Source: Oscillospiraceae bacterium (GTDB lineage: Bacteria; Bacillota; Clostridia; Oscillospirales; Ruminococcaceae). Taken from it: a stretch of 25,447 nt of DNA. The notes under the pieces were generated by a model. That model saw only the letters and a list, made by a program, of their open reading frames with translations, had not been told where the DNA came from and searched no databases. The stretch spans positions 1 to 25,447 of the forward strand of contig JAISLG010000058.1 of NCBI GenBank assembly GCA_031260615.1, given 5' to 3'. Made by a program: the position numbers and the translations under genes. Numbering within the stretch: the first letter of the stretch is position 1; the number at the start of each line of letters is the position of its first letter. Positions 16,515-24,713 of this stretch are shown piece after piece.

Positions 16515-17690
16515 ATGGAAACACCCATACACGACTTTCTCTTAGAAAACGCGCGCCGTAATGCAATACGCGCGTATATGCCCGGTCATAACGGCACGGG
16601 TGATATACCGCTGTCCCACGATATTACTGAGATTAAAGGTGCGGGGGTATTGTGGTGCGGACACGATGATTATGATGATACTGATGTAATTGCCGTAAGT
16701 GAGCGGAATGCCGCGCGGTTGTTCGGTTCGAGGGGTACGCTGTACTTCACGGGCGGTTGCACACAGGCTGTGCAAACGGGGATATACGCGCTTAAATCCA
16801 TCGGTGTCCGAACATTATTCGTGAATGAATACGCGCATAGAAGTGTGTGCGGTACTGCACGGTTAATCGGGCTTGATATACGCGTATTGAATGCGCCGAG
16901 TTTTTTGTCCGTGGGTTTTGACTTTGAAAACACTATACGGGAACTCGCCGAAACGCCGAACGCCGCGCTTGCAATAACATCAATGAATTACTACGGGGAG
17001 GAACTCGACTTTGCCGAGTTGAACCGATATGTGTTAAAACACGCGATAACCGCCCCAATATTTATTGACGACGCGCACGGTGCATATCGCGGCTTCGACC
17101 CCGATATTAAAAATACACCGCTGTTTTCAATCGGGTTTAATGGGGTTTCTTCGGTGCTTGTCGCTGAATCCGCGCATAAGACACTACCCGCGCTCACGGG
17201 TGCGGCGTATCTCCATACACTTAGCGATAACTTCTCCAAACCGTTTCTTAAACATTGCGCGCAGGTGTTTGTATCCACCTCCCCGTCATACCTTGCCCTC
17301 GAAAGCCTCGACCTATGCAACCAAATTATATACGAAAACAGATACGGCGACGGCACAACCGCCACCGACAACTTCGCCGATATTGCTCGGCTGAAAACCG
17401 CTTTGTCCGACCTCGGATACACCCTCGCGAACTCCGACAAGGTGCGTGTAACAATATTCACGAACGATTACGGGTACAGAGGGGTTGACGTTGCTGATAT
17501 AATCAGAGTAGGGAACGGTGGTAATTCTATCGAACCCGAATACGCGGACGAACGGGCGGTTGTGCTGTTATTCTCGCCCATTAAGAATATACCCGTGCAA
17601 ATTATAACCGACATATTCGCGGCAATACCGCGCCGCGCCCCGATACAAACCAATACATCACACACCCCGTTTAACGCTTTTGGAAACTAA
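16515..17690 (+). CDS. Orn/Lys/Arg decarboxylase family PLP enzyme (short form)
   Basis: A 391-residue fold-type I PLP protein of the OKR decarboxylase family. Seen: AYMPGHNG (residues 21-28), equal to the family FHMPGHKG; DITEIKGAG; AARLFGSRGTLYFTGGCTQAVQ, the PLP-phosphate loop; NEYAHRSV; IDDAHGAYRGF (Asp186 and His188 at the cofactor); and SAHKTLPALTG with the PLP lysine Lys222. The family usually has GAH where GAY occurs here. It is shorter than common stand-alone family members (roughly 450-490 residues) because the C-terminal domain is reduced. Substrate (arginine, lysine or other) cannot be told; the broken nspC in the same window hints at polyamine metabolism. The ATG at 16515 has no Shine-Dalgarno, and TATAAT directly precedes it. 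ribF starts ten bases after its stop. Confidence 0.82.
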   Translation: METPIHDFLLENARRNAIRAYMPGHNGTGDIPLSHDITEIKGAGVLWCGHDDYDDTDVIAVSERNAARLFGSRGTLYFTGGCTQAVQTGIYALKSIGVRTLFVNEYAHRSVCGTARLIGLDIRVLNAPSFLSVGFDFENTIRELAETPNAALAITSMNYYGEELDFAELNRYVLKHAITAPIFIDDAHGAYRGFDPDIKNTPLFSIGFNGVSSVLVAESAHKTLPALTGAAYLHTLSDNFSKPFLKHCAQVFVSTSPSYLALESLDLCNQIIYENRYGDGTTATDNFADIARLKTALSDLGYTLANSDKVRVTIFTNDYGYRGVDVADIIRVGNGGNSIEPEYADERAVVLLFSPIKNIPVQIITDIFAAIPRRAPIQTNTSHTPFNAFGN

Positions 17691-17700
17691 AAATAATAAT

Positions 17701-18582
17701 ATGAAAAAAACTGCGCTTGCCCTCGGCTTTTTTGACGGTATGCACCTCGGACACAGGGCAATACTTGATGTTGCGCTTGACTCGGATTTAACACCGTCCG
17801 TGTTTACATTCGGCGGCGGCGAAATGCCTAAATTCAAGAAATATAATGGGCGGTATTTGATATACCCGTATGACAAAAAAATGGCTTTGTTGTCAGAATA
17901 CGGGTTTGAGGAAATATACGCGCCGAATTTTAGCGATGTGTCCGATTTAACCCCCGTTGAGTTTTTCGAGGGGGTAATTTATGATAAAATGCACGCGGGT
18001 TTGGTAGTGTGCGGCGAGAACTTTACATTCGGGAAAAACGGCGCAGGTAATGCCGAATTATTGTCGCGGTTATGCTCCGAAAGGGGTATAGACGTGCGTA
18101 TTATACCAATGCTTATATCGGACGGCGAGGAAATATCATCATCGCGGATAAAACGGCTGTTATTAAACGGCGATGTATCTGCCGCCGCCGCGCTCGGAAC
18201 GGTTGCGGCATACGGCGGCGAGGTAGTACACGGGGCGCGGCTCGGACATACTCTCGGATACCCGACAATAAATATGCTGTTCGGGGAACATCGACTGATA
18301 CCGAAATACGGGGTATACGCGGCGCGTGTATCAATCGGCGGCGCGGAATATAACGGCATATCGAATATCGGGGTGAAACCGACTATTGTCGGCGAGCGAG
18401 CCCCCCTCATCGAAACGCATTTGTTTGACTTCACGCGCGAAACGTACGGCGAATACGCGGAAGTGACATTGCTTGGCTTTTTGCGTGGGGAACGGCGATT
18501 CGAGAATGTGGGGGAGTTGACTTTGCAGATGGCACAGGATATTGACAGGGCTGTGGAATATATTGACAAAATCATACAATAA
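17701..18582 (+). CDS. ribF: Bifunctional riboflavin kinase / FMN adenylyltransferase
   Basis: A 293-residue RibF that turns riboflavin into FMN and then FAD. The N-terminal adenylyltransferase domain has ALGFFDGMHLGHRAIL (residues 6-21) with the HxGH nucleotidyltransferase motif as HLGH, and EEISSSRIKRLL. The C-terminal riboflavin kinase domain starts at ARLGHTLGYPTINM with the PTxN motif, followed by YGVYAARV, GISNIGVKPT and ETHLFDF. The length is slightly below the common 305-315. The ATG at 17701 gives the normal N-terminus; the TTG upstream would overlap the decarboxylase gene. There is no clear Shine-Dalgarno; the context is AATAATAAT before ATG. gltX follows by 16 bp. Confidence 0.95.
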   Translation: MKKTALALGFFDGMHLGHRAILDVALDSDLTPSVFTFGGGEMPKFKKYNGRYLIYPYDKKMALLSEYGFEEIYAPNFSDVSDLTPVEFFEGVIYDKMHAGLVVCGENFTFGKNGAGNAELLSRLCSERGIDVRIIPMLISDGEEISSSRIKRLLLNGDVSAAAALGTVAAYGGEVVHGARLGHTLGYPTINMLFGEHRLIPKYGVYAARVSIGGAEYNGISNIGVKPTIVGERAPLIETHLFDFTRETYGEYAEVTLLGFLRGERRFENVGELTLQMAQDIDRAVEYIDKIIQ

Positions 18583-18598
18583 AAGGAAATCCAAATAA

Positions 18599-19996
18599 AT
18601 GATACGCACACGCTTTGCCCCGTCACCAACGGGGTTCATACATCTCGGCGCGTTACGCACCGCGCTGTACACTTATTGCCTTGCAAAACAGGATGCCCAA
18701 GGCGTATTCGTCCTCCGTATAGAGGATACCGACACTGCCCGTTTCGTAGACGGCGCGACAGACGCAATATATAACGCGCTCCGCAAATGCGAGCTTGTAT
18801 GGGACGAGGGCCCCGATATAGGCGGCGGTTACGCACCCTATATTCAATCCGAACGCAAGTCGCTTTACGCTGACTACGCACGGCAATTAGTCGACAGCGG
18901 TCACGCGTATTACTGTGAGTGCGACAAGTCGGGGAATACTGACACGGTTCGCAAACCGTCCGATAAATGCCCGTGCCGTGATAAAAAACTCACGAGCGGT
19001 GTAATACGCCAGCGTATACCGCTTGACGGGGAAACAAGTTATCAAGACGAAGTTTACGGCACGGTTACGTTCCCGAATACCGAACTCGACGACCAAATAT
19101 TACTCAAAACGGACGGTATGCCGACTTACAATTTCGCGAATGTCGTGGACGACCATTTAATGGGGATTACCCACGTTGTGCGCGGTAACGAATACCTGTC
19201 CTCCACACCAAAATACAATCTGTTATACAAGGCGTTTGGGTGGCAACCGCCCAAATATATCCACGTTGAGCAGATAATGCGCGATGCTCGGCATAAACTC
19301 TCCAAACGCGATGGCGACGCGTATTTTGAGGACTTCCTCTCAAAGGGATTTATCGTACCCGCAATTATAAACTATATCGCGCTCCTCGGGTGGTCGCCAC
19401 GCGGCGATATTGCCGAACAGGAGATATTTTCGCTCGCCGAACTTGTGCAATATTTTGATGTGGGCGGTTTGTCGAAAAGCCCCGCAATCTTCGATATTGA
19501 CAAACTACGCGCGTTAAACGGGAAGTGGATACGGACATTGCCCGCGGACGAGTTTGAACGGTTGGCATCGGACTTTTCGGATAACCTACGCGCGTTGAAA
19601 GGCAAACTAAACAACTATCCGCTCCTCATAGAATTGCTCCAAAAACGCACCGAAACCCTGACCGACATCGAAAATAACATCGACTTCCTGTTAAACCTTG
19701 AAAAGTTTGATAACTCACTGTATAATAACAAAAAGTCAAAATCTACGCACGAAATCGCGCTCGAACTCCTCACAGGCGTGTTGCCGCTCCTCGAAACAAT
19801 AACCGATTGGACGGCGGCAAATTTGTTCGACACGCTGAGCGCGTATTGCTCTCAAAACAGTATCAATAAAAACACACTGTTCCACGCGCTCCGTACGGCA
19901 CTGTCGGGCAAGGCGGTCACTCCCGGCGGCGCAACGGATTTAATGGATATATTAGGGAAACAAGAAACGATAAACCGAACAGCACTTGCAAAATAA
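18599..19996 (+). CDS. gltX: Glutamyl-tRNA synthetase
   Basis: A 465-residue class I synthetase of normal length charging tRNA-Glu (and possibly tRNA-Gln if the organism uses the amidation route). Seen: RFAPSPTGFIHLGALRTAL with the HIGH-like motif at 15-18, the specificity segment RIEDTDTAR, the zinc-type cysteines 106, 108, 124 and 126 (CEC and CPC), HVVRGNEYLSSTPK, and the KMSKS-equivalent KLSKR at 233-237. The anticodon-binding C-terminal domain ends with SGKAVTPGGATDLMDILGK. AAAAGGA stands before the ATG. It is 16 bp after ribF. Confidence 0.96.
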   Translation: MIRTRFAPSPTGFIHLGALRTALYTYCLAKQDAQGVFVLRIEDTDTARFVDGATDAIYNALRKCELVWDEGPDIGGGYAPYIQSERKSLYADYARQLVDSGHAYYCECDKSGNTDTVRKPSDKCPCRDKKLTSGVIRQRIPLDGETSYQDEVYGTVTFPNTELDDQILLKTDGMPTYNFANVVDDHLMGITHVVRGNEYLSSTPKYNLLYKAFGWQPPKYIHVEQIMRDARHKLSKRDGDAYFEDFLSKGFIVPAIINYIALLGWSPRGDIAEQEIFSLAELVQYFDVGGLSKSPAIFDIDKLRALNGKWIRTLPADEFERLASDFSDNLRALKGKLNNYPLLIELLQKRTETLTDIENNIDFLLNLEKFDNSLYNNKKSKSTHEIALELLTGVLPLLETITDWTAANLFDTLSAYCSQNSINKNTLFHALRTALSGKAVTPGGATDLMDILGKQETINRTALAK

Positions 19997-20020
19997 TCGG
20001 CAGTGCGGGAGATGAATTTT

Positions 20021-20686
20021 ATGGATAATACAAATACAATCGCGAATATCAAAGCCGCGTTTGAGTTGGCTGAAAAGGCAAATTCGCTGAACCAACTCGA
20101 CACTGCAAAGGGGTTGGAGGCATTTGCGGGGAAAGACAGATTATATATAAAGGGGCTTGAGTTGCTCCGCAAAAAATTAGCGACCGTTGCCGCGACAATT
20201 GCACCATTCACGGCGAATCCGAATGACGCCGCAACACTGAACGACTTCATTATATACGTCCACGGCTTAAAGGGGAGTTTCGCGAACCTCGGCGCGTATA
20301 ATTTGTCCGACAAGGCAAAAGAACTCGAACTCGCGGGCAAATCGGGGGATATAGATTACTGTGTTCAAAACTCGGCGCACTTTATCAATGCCACGGACGA
20401 CTTCCTCGCGGTATTAAACGGCGCGTTTGACAGCGGTGTTAAATCCCCGTCAACGCAAACCGCCGATGATGCCGAGTTGTATAAATTACTTGACGCGGTT
20501 GGCGATGGCGCGGAAGCGTTTGACCTCGACAAAGTAAATGCCGCTATTGATAAACTCACTGCCCAATCTTTCGGCGACAAAACCGACACGAAAATTAAAC
20601 GGCTGAAAAAATACGCGGACGACTTCCTCACCTTCGAGATAATAAATAGCCTTTCCGCTGACTTCAAAGACGAAGGATATAACTAA
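20021..20686 (+). CDS. HPt (histidine phosphotransfer) domain protein
   Basis: A 221-residue soluble protein. Residues about 25-120 form an HPt-like four-helix domain: LDTAKGLEAFAGKDRLYIKGLELL, then the phospho-acceptor motif YVHGLKGSFANLGAYNLSDKAKELE with His81, then AGKSGD. The rest is helical, acidic and of unknown role (EAFDLDKVNAAIDKLTAQSF near residues 165-185). HPt proteins pass phosphate between hybrid kinases and response regulators; no kinase or receiver is in the window, so partners are unknown. I chose the ATG at 20021 because GGGAGA lies eight bases upstream; ATG 20012 and GTG 20003 are inside or before it. It begins 24 bp after gltX. Confidence 0.8.
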   Translation: MDNTNTIANIKAAFELAEKANSLNQLDTAKGLEAFAGKDRLYIKGLELLRKKLATVAATIAPFTANPNDAATLNDFIIYVHGLKGSFANLGAYNLSDKAKELELAGKSGDIDYCVQNSAHFINATDDFLAVLNGAFDSGVKSPSTQTADDAELYKLLDAVGDGAEAFDLDKVNAAIDKLTAQSFGDKTDTKIKRLKKYADDFLTFEIINSLSADFKDEGYN

Positions 20687-20711
20687 CTGTGAAAAAATTT
20701 GGTTTATAATT

Positions 20712-21149
20712 ATGAATGAATTAACTATATCCGATTTATATGAAATGTTCGCTAAGGGTGATGTTGAGCAATCATACGATATAATTTTTTCGTCTGAGAT
20801 GATAGACAATTACGCAACACTCTACTCAACTCCTATTAGCCCATTGCATACTGACGACCAATATGCCGTTGAATTTGTTTTCAAAGCCCGTATAGTTCCG
20901 CAATTATTGATTGTGTCGCAATTTTTGCCTTTAATCGAATATTATCTTCCGGGAAAATATGGTTTAGGGCTTGGCGCAAATGATTTGAAATTCAGAAAGC
21001 CGGTATATGTGGGCGATAAACTGACTATTAACGGGAAATTAACACGCGTATCTCTTGCTACAAAAATGATAATATTAAAGATTACAGTGGTAAACCAAGA
21101 CGGGCTGTTAATATCTGATTGCAGTTGGAAAGCAAAATTACTCAAATAA
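20712..21149 (+). CDS. MaoC-like hotdog-fold protein, AT-rich
   Basis: A 145-residue protein with the layout of MaoC/PhaJ-type hydratases: a short N-terminal helix and strand (SYDIIFSSEMIDNYATLYS), then PISPLHTDDQYAVEFVFKARIVPQLL, which matches the family segment around GDxNPxHxDxxxA, then LKFRKPVYVGDKLTINGKLTRV, the typical 'F..PV..GD.l...g.v' strand, and a closing strand. The His is kept (SPLH), but the catalytic Asp of the GDxNP motif appears to be Pro. So dehydratase activity is doubtful; a thioester-binding or chain-length role is possible. The gene is clearly more AT-rich than its neighbours and uses many AT-ending codons, which suggests transfer. It has no Shine-Dalgarno; TATAAT (20705-20710) stands one base before the ATG. 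Confidence 0.65.
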   Translation: MNELTISDLYEMFAKGDVEQSYDIIFSSEMIDNYATLYSTPISPLHTDDQYAVEFVFKARIVPQLLIVSQFLPLIEYYLPGKYGLGLGANDLKFRKPVYVGDKLTINGKLTRVSLATKMIILKITVVNQDGLLISDCSWKAKLLK

Positions 21150-21151
21150 AT

Positions 21152-22258
21152 ATGGAAAACACAAACCGTGAAAATGTCGGGGTTCGCGCGGGGTTGACGG
21201 GTATTGTCGTGAACACCGCATTGTTCGGGTTTAAACTCGTGGGCGGCATAATATCGGGGTCAGTCGCGTTGACGGCGGACGCGTTTAATAACCTGTCCGA
21301 TTCAGGGTCGAGTGTTGTTTCGATGCTCGGGTTTAAGATTGCCTCCGCACCCCCCGACAGCGAACACCCTTACGGTCACGGCCGCGCGGAATACATCTCA
21401 GGATTGATTGTATCGCTGATTATTATACTTGTCGGCGCGGAGTTGTTCCGCGACAGTATCGGGCATTTAATCCACCCCACCGATGTCAATTACGGCGTAT
21501 TCGCGCTGTGCGTGACAGGGCTCGGCATTGTCGCTAAATTCGCGCTCGGGTTGTACTATTTTCGCGCCGCTAAAAAAATAAATTCTCCTGCGCTCAAAGC
21601 CGCGGGAGTGGATAGTTTTTTCGATACCATAAGTACATTCACCGTGGTTGTAGGCGCGATTGTGTATACCGTGTTCGGATATAATATTGATGCGTACGCA
21701 GGGTTGATTGTCGCGCTGCTCATCGTAACCGTCGGTATCAAAACCGCAAACGACTGCATATCCCCGTTAATTGGCAAGCCCGTTTCGCGTGAAACCGTCG
21801 CGGAAATAACCGACTACGCAAAGACTCTCAAAGGCATAATCGGCGTACACGATTTAATGGTACACAACTACGGTGAGGGGCGGAATATACTCACATTCCA
21901 CGCGGAAGTGAACGGCGAAACAGACTTTTACCGTGCCCACGAGTTAATCGACTCCGCTGAAATCGCGGTGCGGAATAAATTCGGGTACTTGACGACAATC
22001 CACCTTGACCCCGTGTTCCCTGGCGACTTTGAACTCAAACGTAACGTAGAATTACTTGTGACGGACATCGACCCGTCACTCACACTGCACGACTTCCGCA
22101 AAACAAACGGCATAGACCACGAGAACTTGATATTCGACATAGTAATCCCGTTCGGTTTCCGCCTGTCAGACAGCGAGGTAATATCCCGTATCAAAAACAA
22201 AATAACCAAACTCGACCCGAAATACTCGGCTGTTATACACATCGACCGCCCTTACTGA
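21152..22258 (+). CDS. Cation diffusion facilitator (CDF) exporter
   Basis: A 368-residue CDF transporter with six TM helices in the first 215 residues and a long cytoplasmic C-terminus. The TM2 site is ADAFNNLSDS (Asn46 and Asp50), followed by DSEHPYGHGRAEYI, a CDF signature loop. The TM5 site is DSFFD (Asp154 and Asp158). An N/D plus D/D site without His is typical, by family knowledge, of the manganese group (MneS/YeaB-like) and not the zinc group; substrate Mn2+ is inferred. The C-terminal region is about 70 residues longer than a single CDF cytoplasmic domain, with a second segment (ELLVTDIDPSLTLHDFR) that looks like a repeated ferredoxin-like unit. ATG 21152 starts two bases after the hotdog gene. 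No Shine-Dalgarno. Confidence 0.92.
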   Translation: MENTNRENVGVRAGLTGIVVNTALFGFKLVGGIISGSVALTADAFNNLSDSGSSVVSMLGFKIASAPPDSEHPYGHGRAEYISGLIVSLIIILVGAELFRDSIGHLIHPTDVNYGVFALCVTGLGIVAKFALGLYYFRAAKKINSPALKAAGVDSFFDTISTFTVVVGAIVYTVFGYNIDAYAGLIVALLIVTVGIKTANDCISPLIGKPVSRETVAEITDYAKTLKGIIGVHDLMVHNYGEGRNILTFHAEVNGETDFYRAHELIDSAEIAVRNKFGYLTTIHLDPVFPGDFELKRNVELLVTDIDPSLTLHDFRKTNGIDHENLIFDIVIPFGFRLSDSEVISRIKNKITKLDPKYSAVIHIDRPY

Positions 22259-22330
22259 CTACAACGGAGTATATACGCGACAGGCGCATTTGTCCGCCCC
22301 CCGTTCCAATTTGTTAAATTAAAATAAAAA

Positions 22331-23224
22331 ATGAAAATAAAAATAAAAATAAAAAAACTTGCCCTCCTGTTATGCACGGCAATACTTGTAGGTTGCGCGA
22401 ACAAAAGCGATGTACCTACATACTATCCGCAAGATAACAACTTCCCCTCGGCAAGTGAGATAACGGCAAGCACAGTTAATACTGCAAGTGTATCAACCGA
22501 ACCCGTACCCACCACCGAAACTACCGTAACAACCACGCAAACAACTACCGAAACCAGTACCGAAACTACCACCCAAACAACAACTAACACTACCCAAACA
22601 ACCGCAACCTCCGCCACTACTAAAAAAGCAACGCCGACAATAGATATGACTGCTCCGATACAAGAGGAGGACACTACTTGGGCGTATTTTTTAGTGAACA
22701 GCGAGAATCTGTTACCCACGGGGTATGCTCCGAAATTAGACGTTGTTCAAGGCAGATACAAACTTGACGCGCGCGCCGCGAAATATGCCAAAAAAATGAT
22801 TGCCGCCGCGAAACTTGACGGTGTAACATTAACGGTTATCTCGGCGTACCGCACTATGGAATCTCAGGCTACTCGCTTTAACTCGTATCTGCAAGATTGC
22901 CTCGACCTCGGTAACTCGTATGAATATTCGCTCGAACTCACAAGACGATATATCCAACTACCCGGTGCGTCCGAGCATAACGCTGGGTTGTCTATCGACT
23001 TCAACCAAATAAAATATGCGTTCGACAGCACAAAAGCATACAAGTGGCTGCAAGCAAACGCGCATAAATATGGGTTCGTTATGCGGTACTTGGACACCGA
23101 TAAAATACACCAAGACGGTGTCGCTTACGAACCGTGGCATTACCGCTTTATCGGGTTTGAATACGCGGAGATTATTAAAAACTCTGGACTTACTTTGGAA
23201 CAATATATGGCAAACGGCAGTTGA
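22331..23224 (+). CDS. VanY-type D-alanyl-D-alanine carboxypeptidase lipoprotein
   Basis: A 297-residue peptidase of family M15B. The N-terminus MKIKIKIKKL comes from an (AAAATA)n run and precedes a lipoprotein signal ending LVGC with Cys22. Residues about 40-105 form a Thr-rich linker. The catalytic domain shows SAYRTMESQ, then SEHNAGLSID (His216 and Asp223, zinc ligands) and EPWHYRF (Glu267 base, His270 ligand), so the enzyme should be active. It trims terminal D-Ala from peptidoglycan stem peptides outside the cell; no VanRS-type pair is nearby, so it is probably a housekeeping enzyme. There is no Shine-Dalgarno; AAATTAAAATAAAAA precedes the ATG. Confidence 0.92.
   Translation: MKIKIKIKKLALLLCTAILVGCANKSDVPTYYPQDNNFPSASEITASTVNTASVSTEPVPTTETTVTTTQTTTETSTETTTQTTTNTTQTTATSATTKKATPTIDMTAPIQEEDTTWAYFLVNSENLLPTGYAPKLDVVQGRYKLDARAAKYAKKMIAAAKLDGVTLTVISAYRTMESQATRFNSYLQDCLDLGNSYEYSLELTRRYIQLPGASEHNAGLSIDFNQIKYAFDSTKAYKWLQANAHKYGFVMRYLDTDKIHQDGVAYEPWHYRFIGFEYAEIIKNSGLTLEQYMANGS
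22334..22351 (+). repeat. Hexamer tandem repeat at the start of the carboxypeptidase gene
   Basis: AAAATA occurs three times in a row in frame, and similar A-rich units flank it. It codes for Lys-Ile pairs in the positive n-region of the signal peptide. Slippage by one unit would keep the frame and change signal-peptide charge. Confidence 0.6.
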
Positions 23225-23250
23225 CAATTTACAATGCCCCACCTCGCTGA

Positions 23251-23304
23251 CATACCCCACTGAATACACTTAAACAACCTCATATCCGACTGAATACACT
23301 TAAA
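23251..23304. repeat. Pair of 24-bp direct repeats before trpB2
   Basis: Copies at 23251-23274 and 23281-23304 match at 22 of 24 positions, with a 30-bp period. The perfectly shared core is ACTGAATACACTTAAA (23259-23274 and 23289-23304). The second copy ends 20 bases before the trpB2 ATG and next to its Shine-Dalgarno. They could be operator sites about three helical turns apart. Confidence 0.8.
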
Positions 23305-23324
23305 AATAGAAAAGGAAAAAAAAT

Positions 23325-24710
23325 ATGGCTATCCCGTACAGATACTATCTCCCCGAAACGGAAATCCCCGAAAAATGGTACTCGCTTATCCCCGATATGA
23401 AAAACAAGCCTGCTCCGCTCCTAAACCCGGGGACAGGACAACCCCTCAAAGCCGAGGAGTTATACCCGATATTCTGTGAGGAACTCGCAAAGCAAGAAGT
23501 GGATAATACCACGTCTTACTTCGATATTCCCGATGAAATCCGCGAAATATACAAGGTGTTCCGACCGTCGCCGTTCTGTCGAGCCTATAACTTGGAGAAG
23601 GTACTTGGCACGCCGGCAAAAATATATTACAAATACGAGGGGAACAATACCTCGGGTAGCCATAAACTGAACTCGTCTGTTGCGCAAGCGTATTACGCGA
23701 AAAAACAGGGTATTACCTCACTCACCACCGAAACAGGGGCGGGACAATGGGGTACGGCTTTGTCTATCGCGTGCGCGTATTTTAATATTCCCTTGACGGT
23801 CTATATGGTCAAAGTGTCCTATAACCAAAAGCCCGACCGCAAAAATATAATCCACACGTTCGGCGCGGAGATTATAGCAAGCCCCTCTGACACTACCGAC
23901 GCGGGGCGCGCTATCCTCGCCGCCGACCCGAATAATAATGGGTCGCTCGGTTGCGCTATATCCGAGGCTGTCGAAAAAGCCGTTAAAACTCAAAACAGTC
24001 GTTATGTACTCGGCTCGGTGCTGAACCAAGTGTTACTCCACCAGTCCGTAATCGGGTTGGAATCGTATTCCGCCTGCGAGGACCTCGACGTTCACCCCGA
24101 TATTATAATCGGTTGCGCGGGCGGCGGCTCGAACCTCGGCGGTTTAATCGCACCCTTTATGCGTGATAAATTGCGCGGCAACTTCGGTGTAATATCAAAG
24201 GATACTCGGTTTGTCGCCGTTGAACCCGCGTCTTGCCCGTCTTTCACGCGCGGTAAATTCGCGTATGACTTCGCCGATACAGGGCATATTACGCCCCTCG
24301 CGAAAATGTACACCCTCGGCAGTACCTTTATCCCCTCCGCTAACCACGCGGGCGGACTCCGCTACCACGGTATGTCGCCGATACTCTCCCAACTCTACCA
24401 CGACAAGGAAATCGAAGCAGTATCATACAAGCAGACAGACGTGTTCGAGGCGGCTAATGTGTTCGCGAAAGCCGAAACAATACTCCCTGCTCCCGAGTCG
24501 TGCCACGCAATCGTTAAAGCTATCGACGAGGCTAAAAAATGCAAGGAAACAGGTGAGGCAAAGACAATATTGTTTGGGCTTACCGGTACGGGTTTCTTTG
24601 ATATGAAAGCATATCAGTCTTACCTTGAAGGTACAATGGACGATACTGTTCCCACGGACGAGGAAATCGCGAAGTATGTCGCGGAATTGCCGTCTGTGCC
24701 GCAGAGTTAA
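23325..24710 (+). CDS. trpB: Tryptophan synthase beta-like protein, TrpB2 type
   Basis: A 461-residue PLP enzyme with the sequence style of TrpB2: N-terminal YYLPETEIPEKWYS, then PSPFCRAYNLEKVLGTPAKIYYKYEG, the PLP-lysine motif TSGSHKLNS (Lys114), TETGAGQWGTALS with the Glu used for indole binding, GCAGGGSNLGG (phosphate loop, about 263-273), and AGGLRYHGMSPILS. TrpB2 enzymes often work without TrpA, joining indole and serine (or phosphoserine in some lineages). No trpA is present, which fits. A good Shine-Dalgarno (AAAGGA) lies before the ATG. It stands alone, far from trpEGD, behind a pair of direct repeats. Confidence 0.94.
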   Translation: MAIPYRYYLPETEIPEKWYSLIPDMKNKPAPLLNPGTGQPLKAEELYPIFCEELAKQEVDNTTSYFDIPDEIREIYKVFRPSPFCRAYNLEKVLGTPAKIYYKYEGNNTSGSHKLNSSVAQAYYAKKQGITSLTTETGAGQWGTALSIACAYFNIPLTVYMVKVSYNQKPDRKNIIHTFGAEIIASPSDTTDAGRAILAADPNNNGSLGCAISEAVEKAVKTQNSRYVLGSVLNQVLLHQSVIGLESYSACEDLDVHPDIIIGCAGGGSNLGGLIAPFMRDKLRGNFGVISKDTRFVAVEPASCPSFTRGKFAYDFADTGHITPLAKMYTLGSTFIPSANHAGGLRYHGMSPILSQLYHDKEIEAVSYKQTDVFEAANVFAKAETILPAPESCHAIVKAIDEAKKCKETGEAKTILFGLTGTGFFDMKAYQSYLEGTMDDTVPTDEEIAKYVAELPSVPQS

Positions 24711-24713
24711 AAT

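Noticed and set aside
16302..16566. Open frames on the - strand across the decamer repeats
   Set aside because: They arise because the repeat units contain no stop in several frames. They overlap the ends of two well supported genes and have no family features.
23221..23226. TTGACA as a -35 box for trpB2
   Set aside because: No -10 box is found at 15-19 bp downstream, and the sequence includes the stop codon of the preceding gene.
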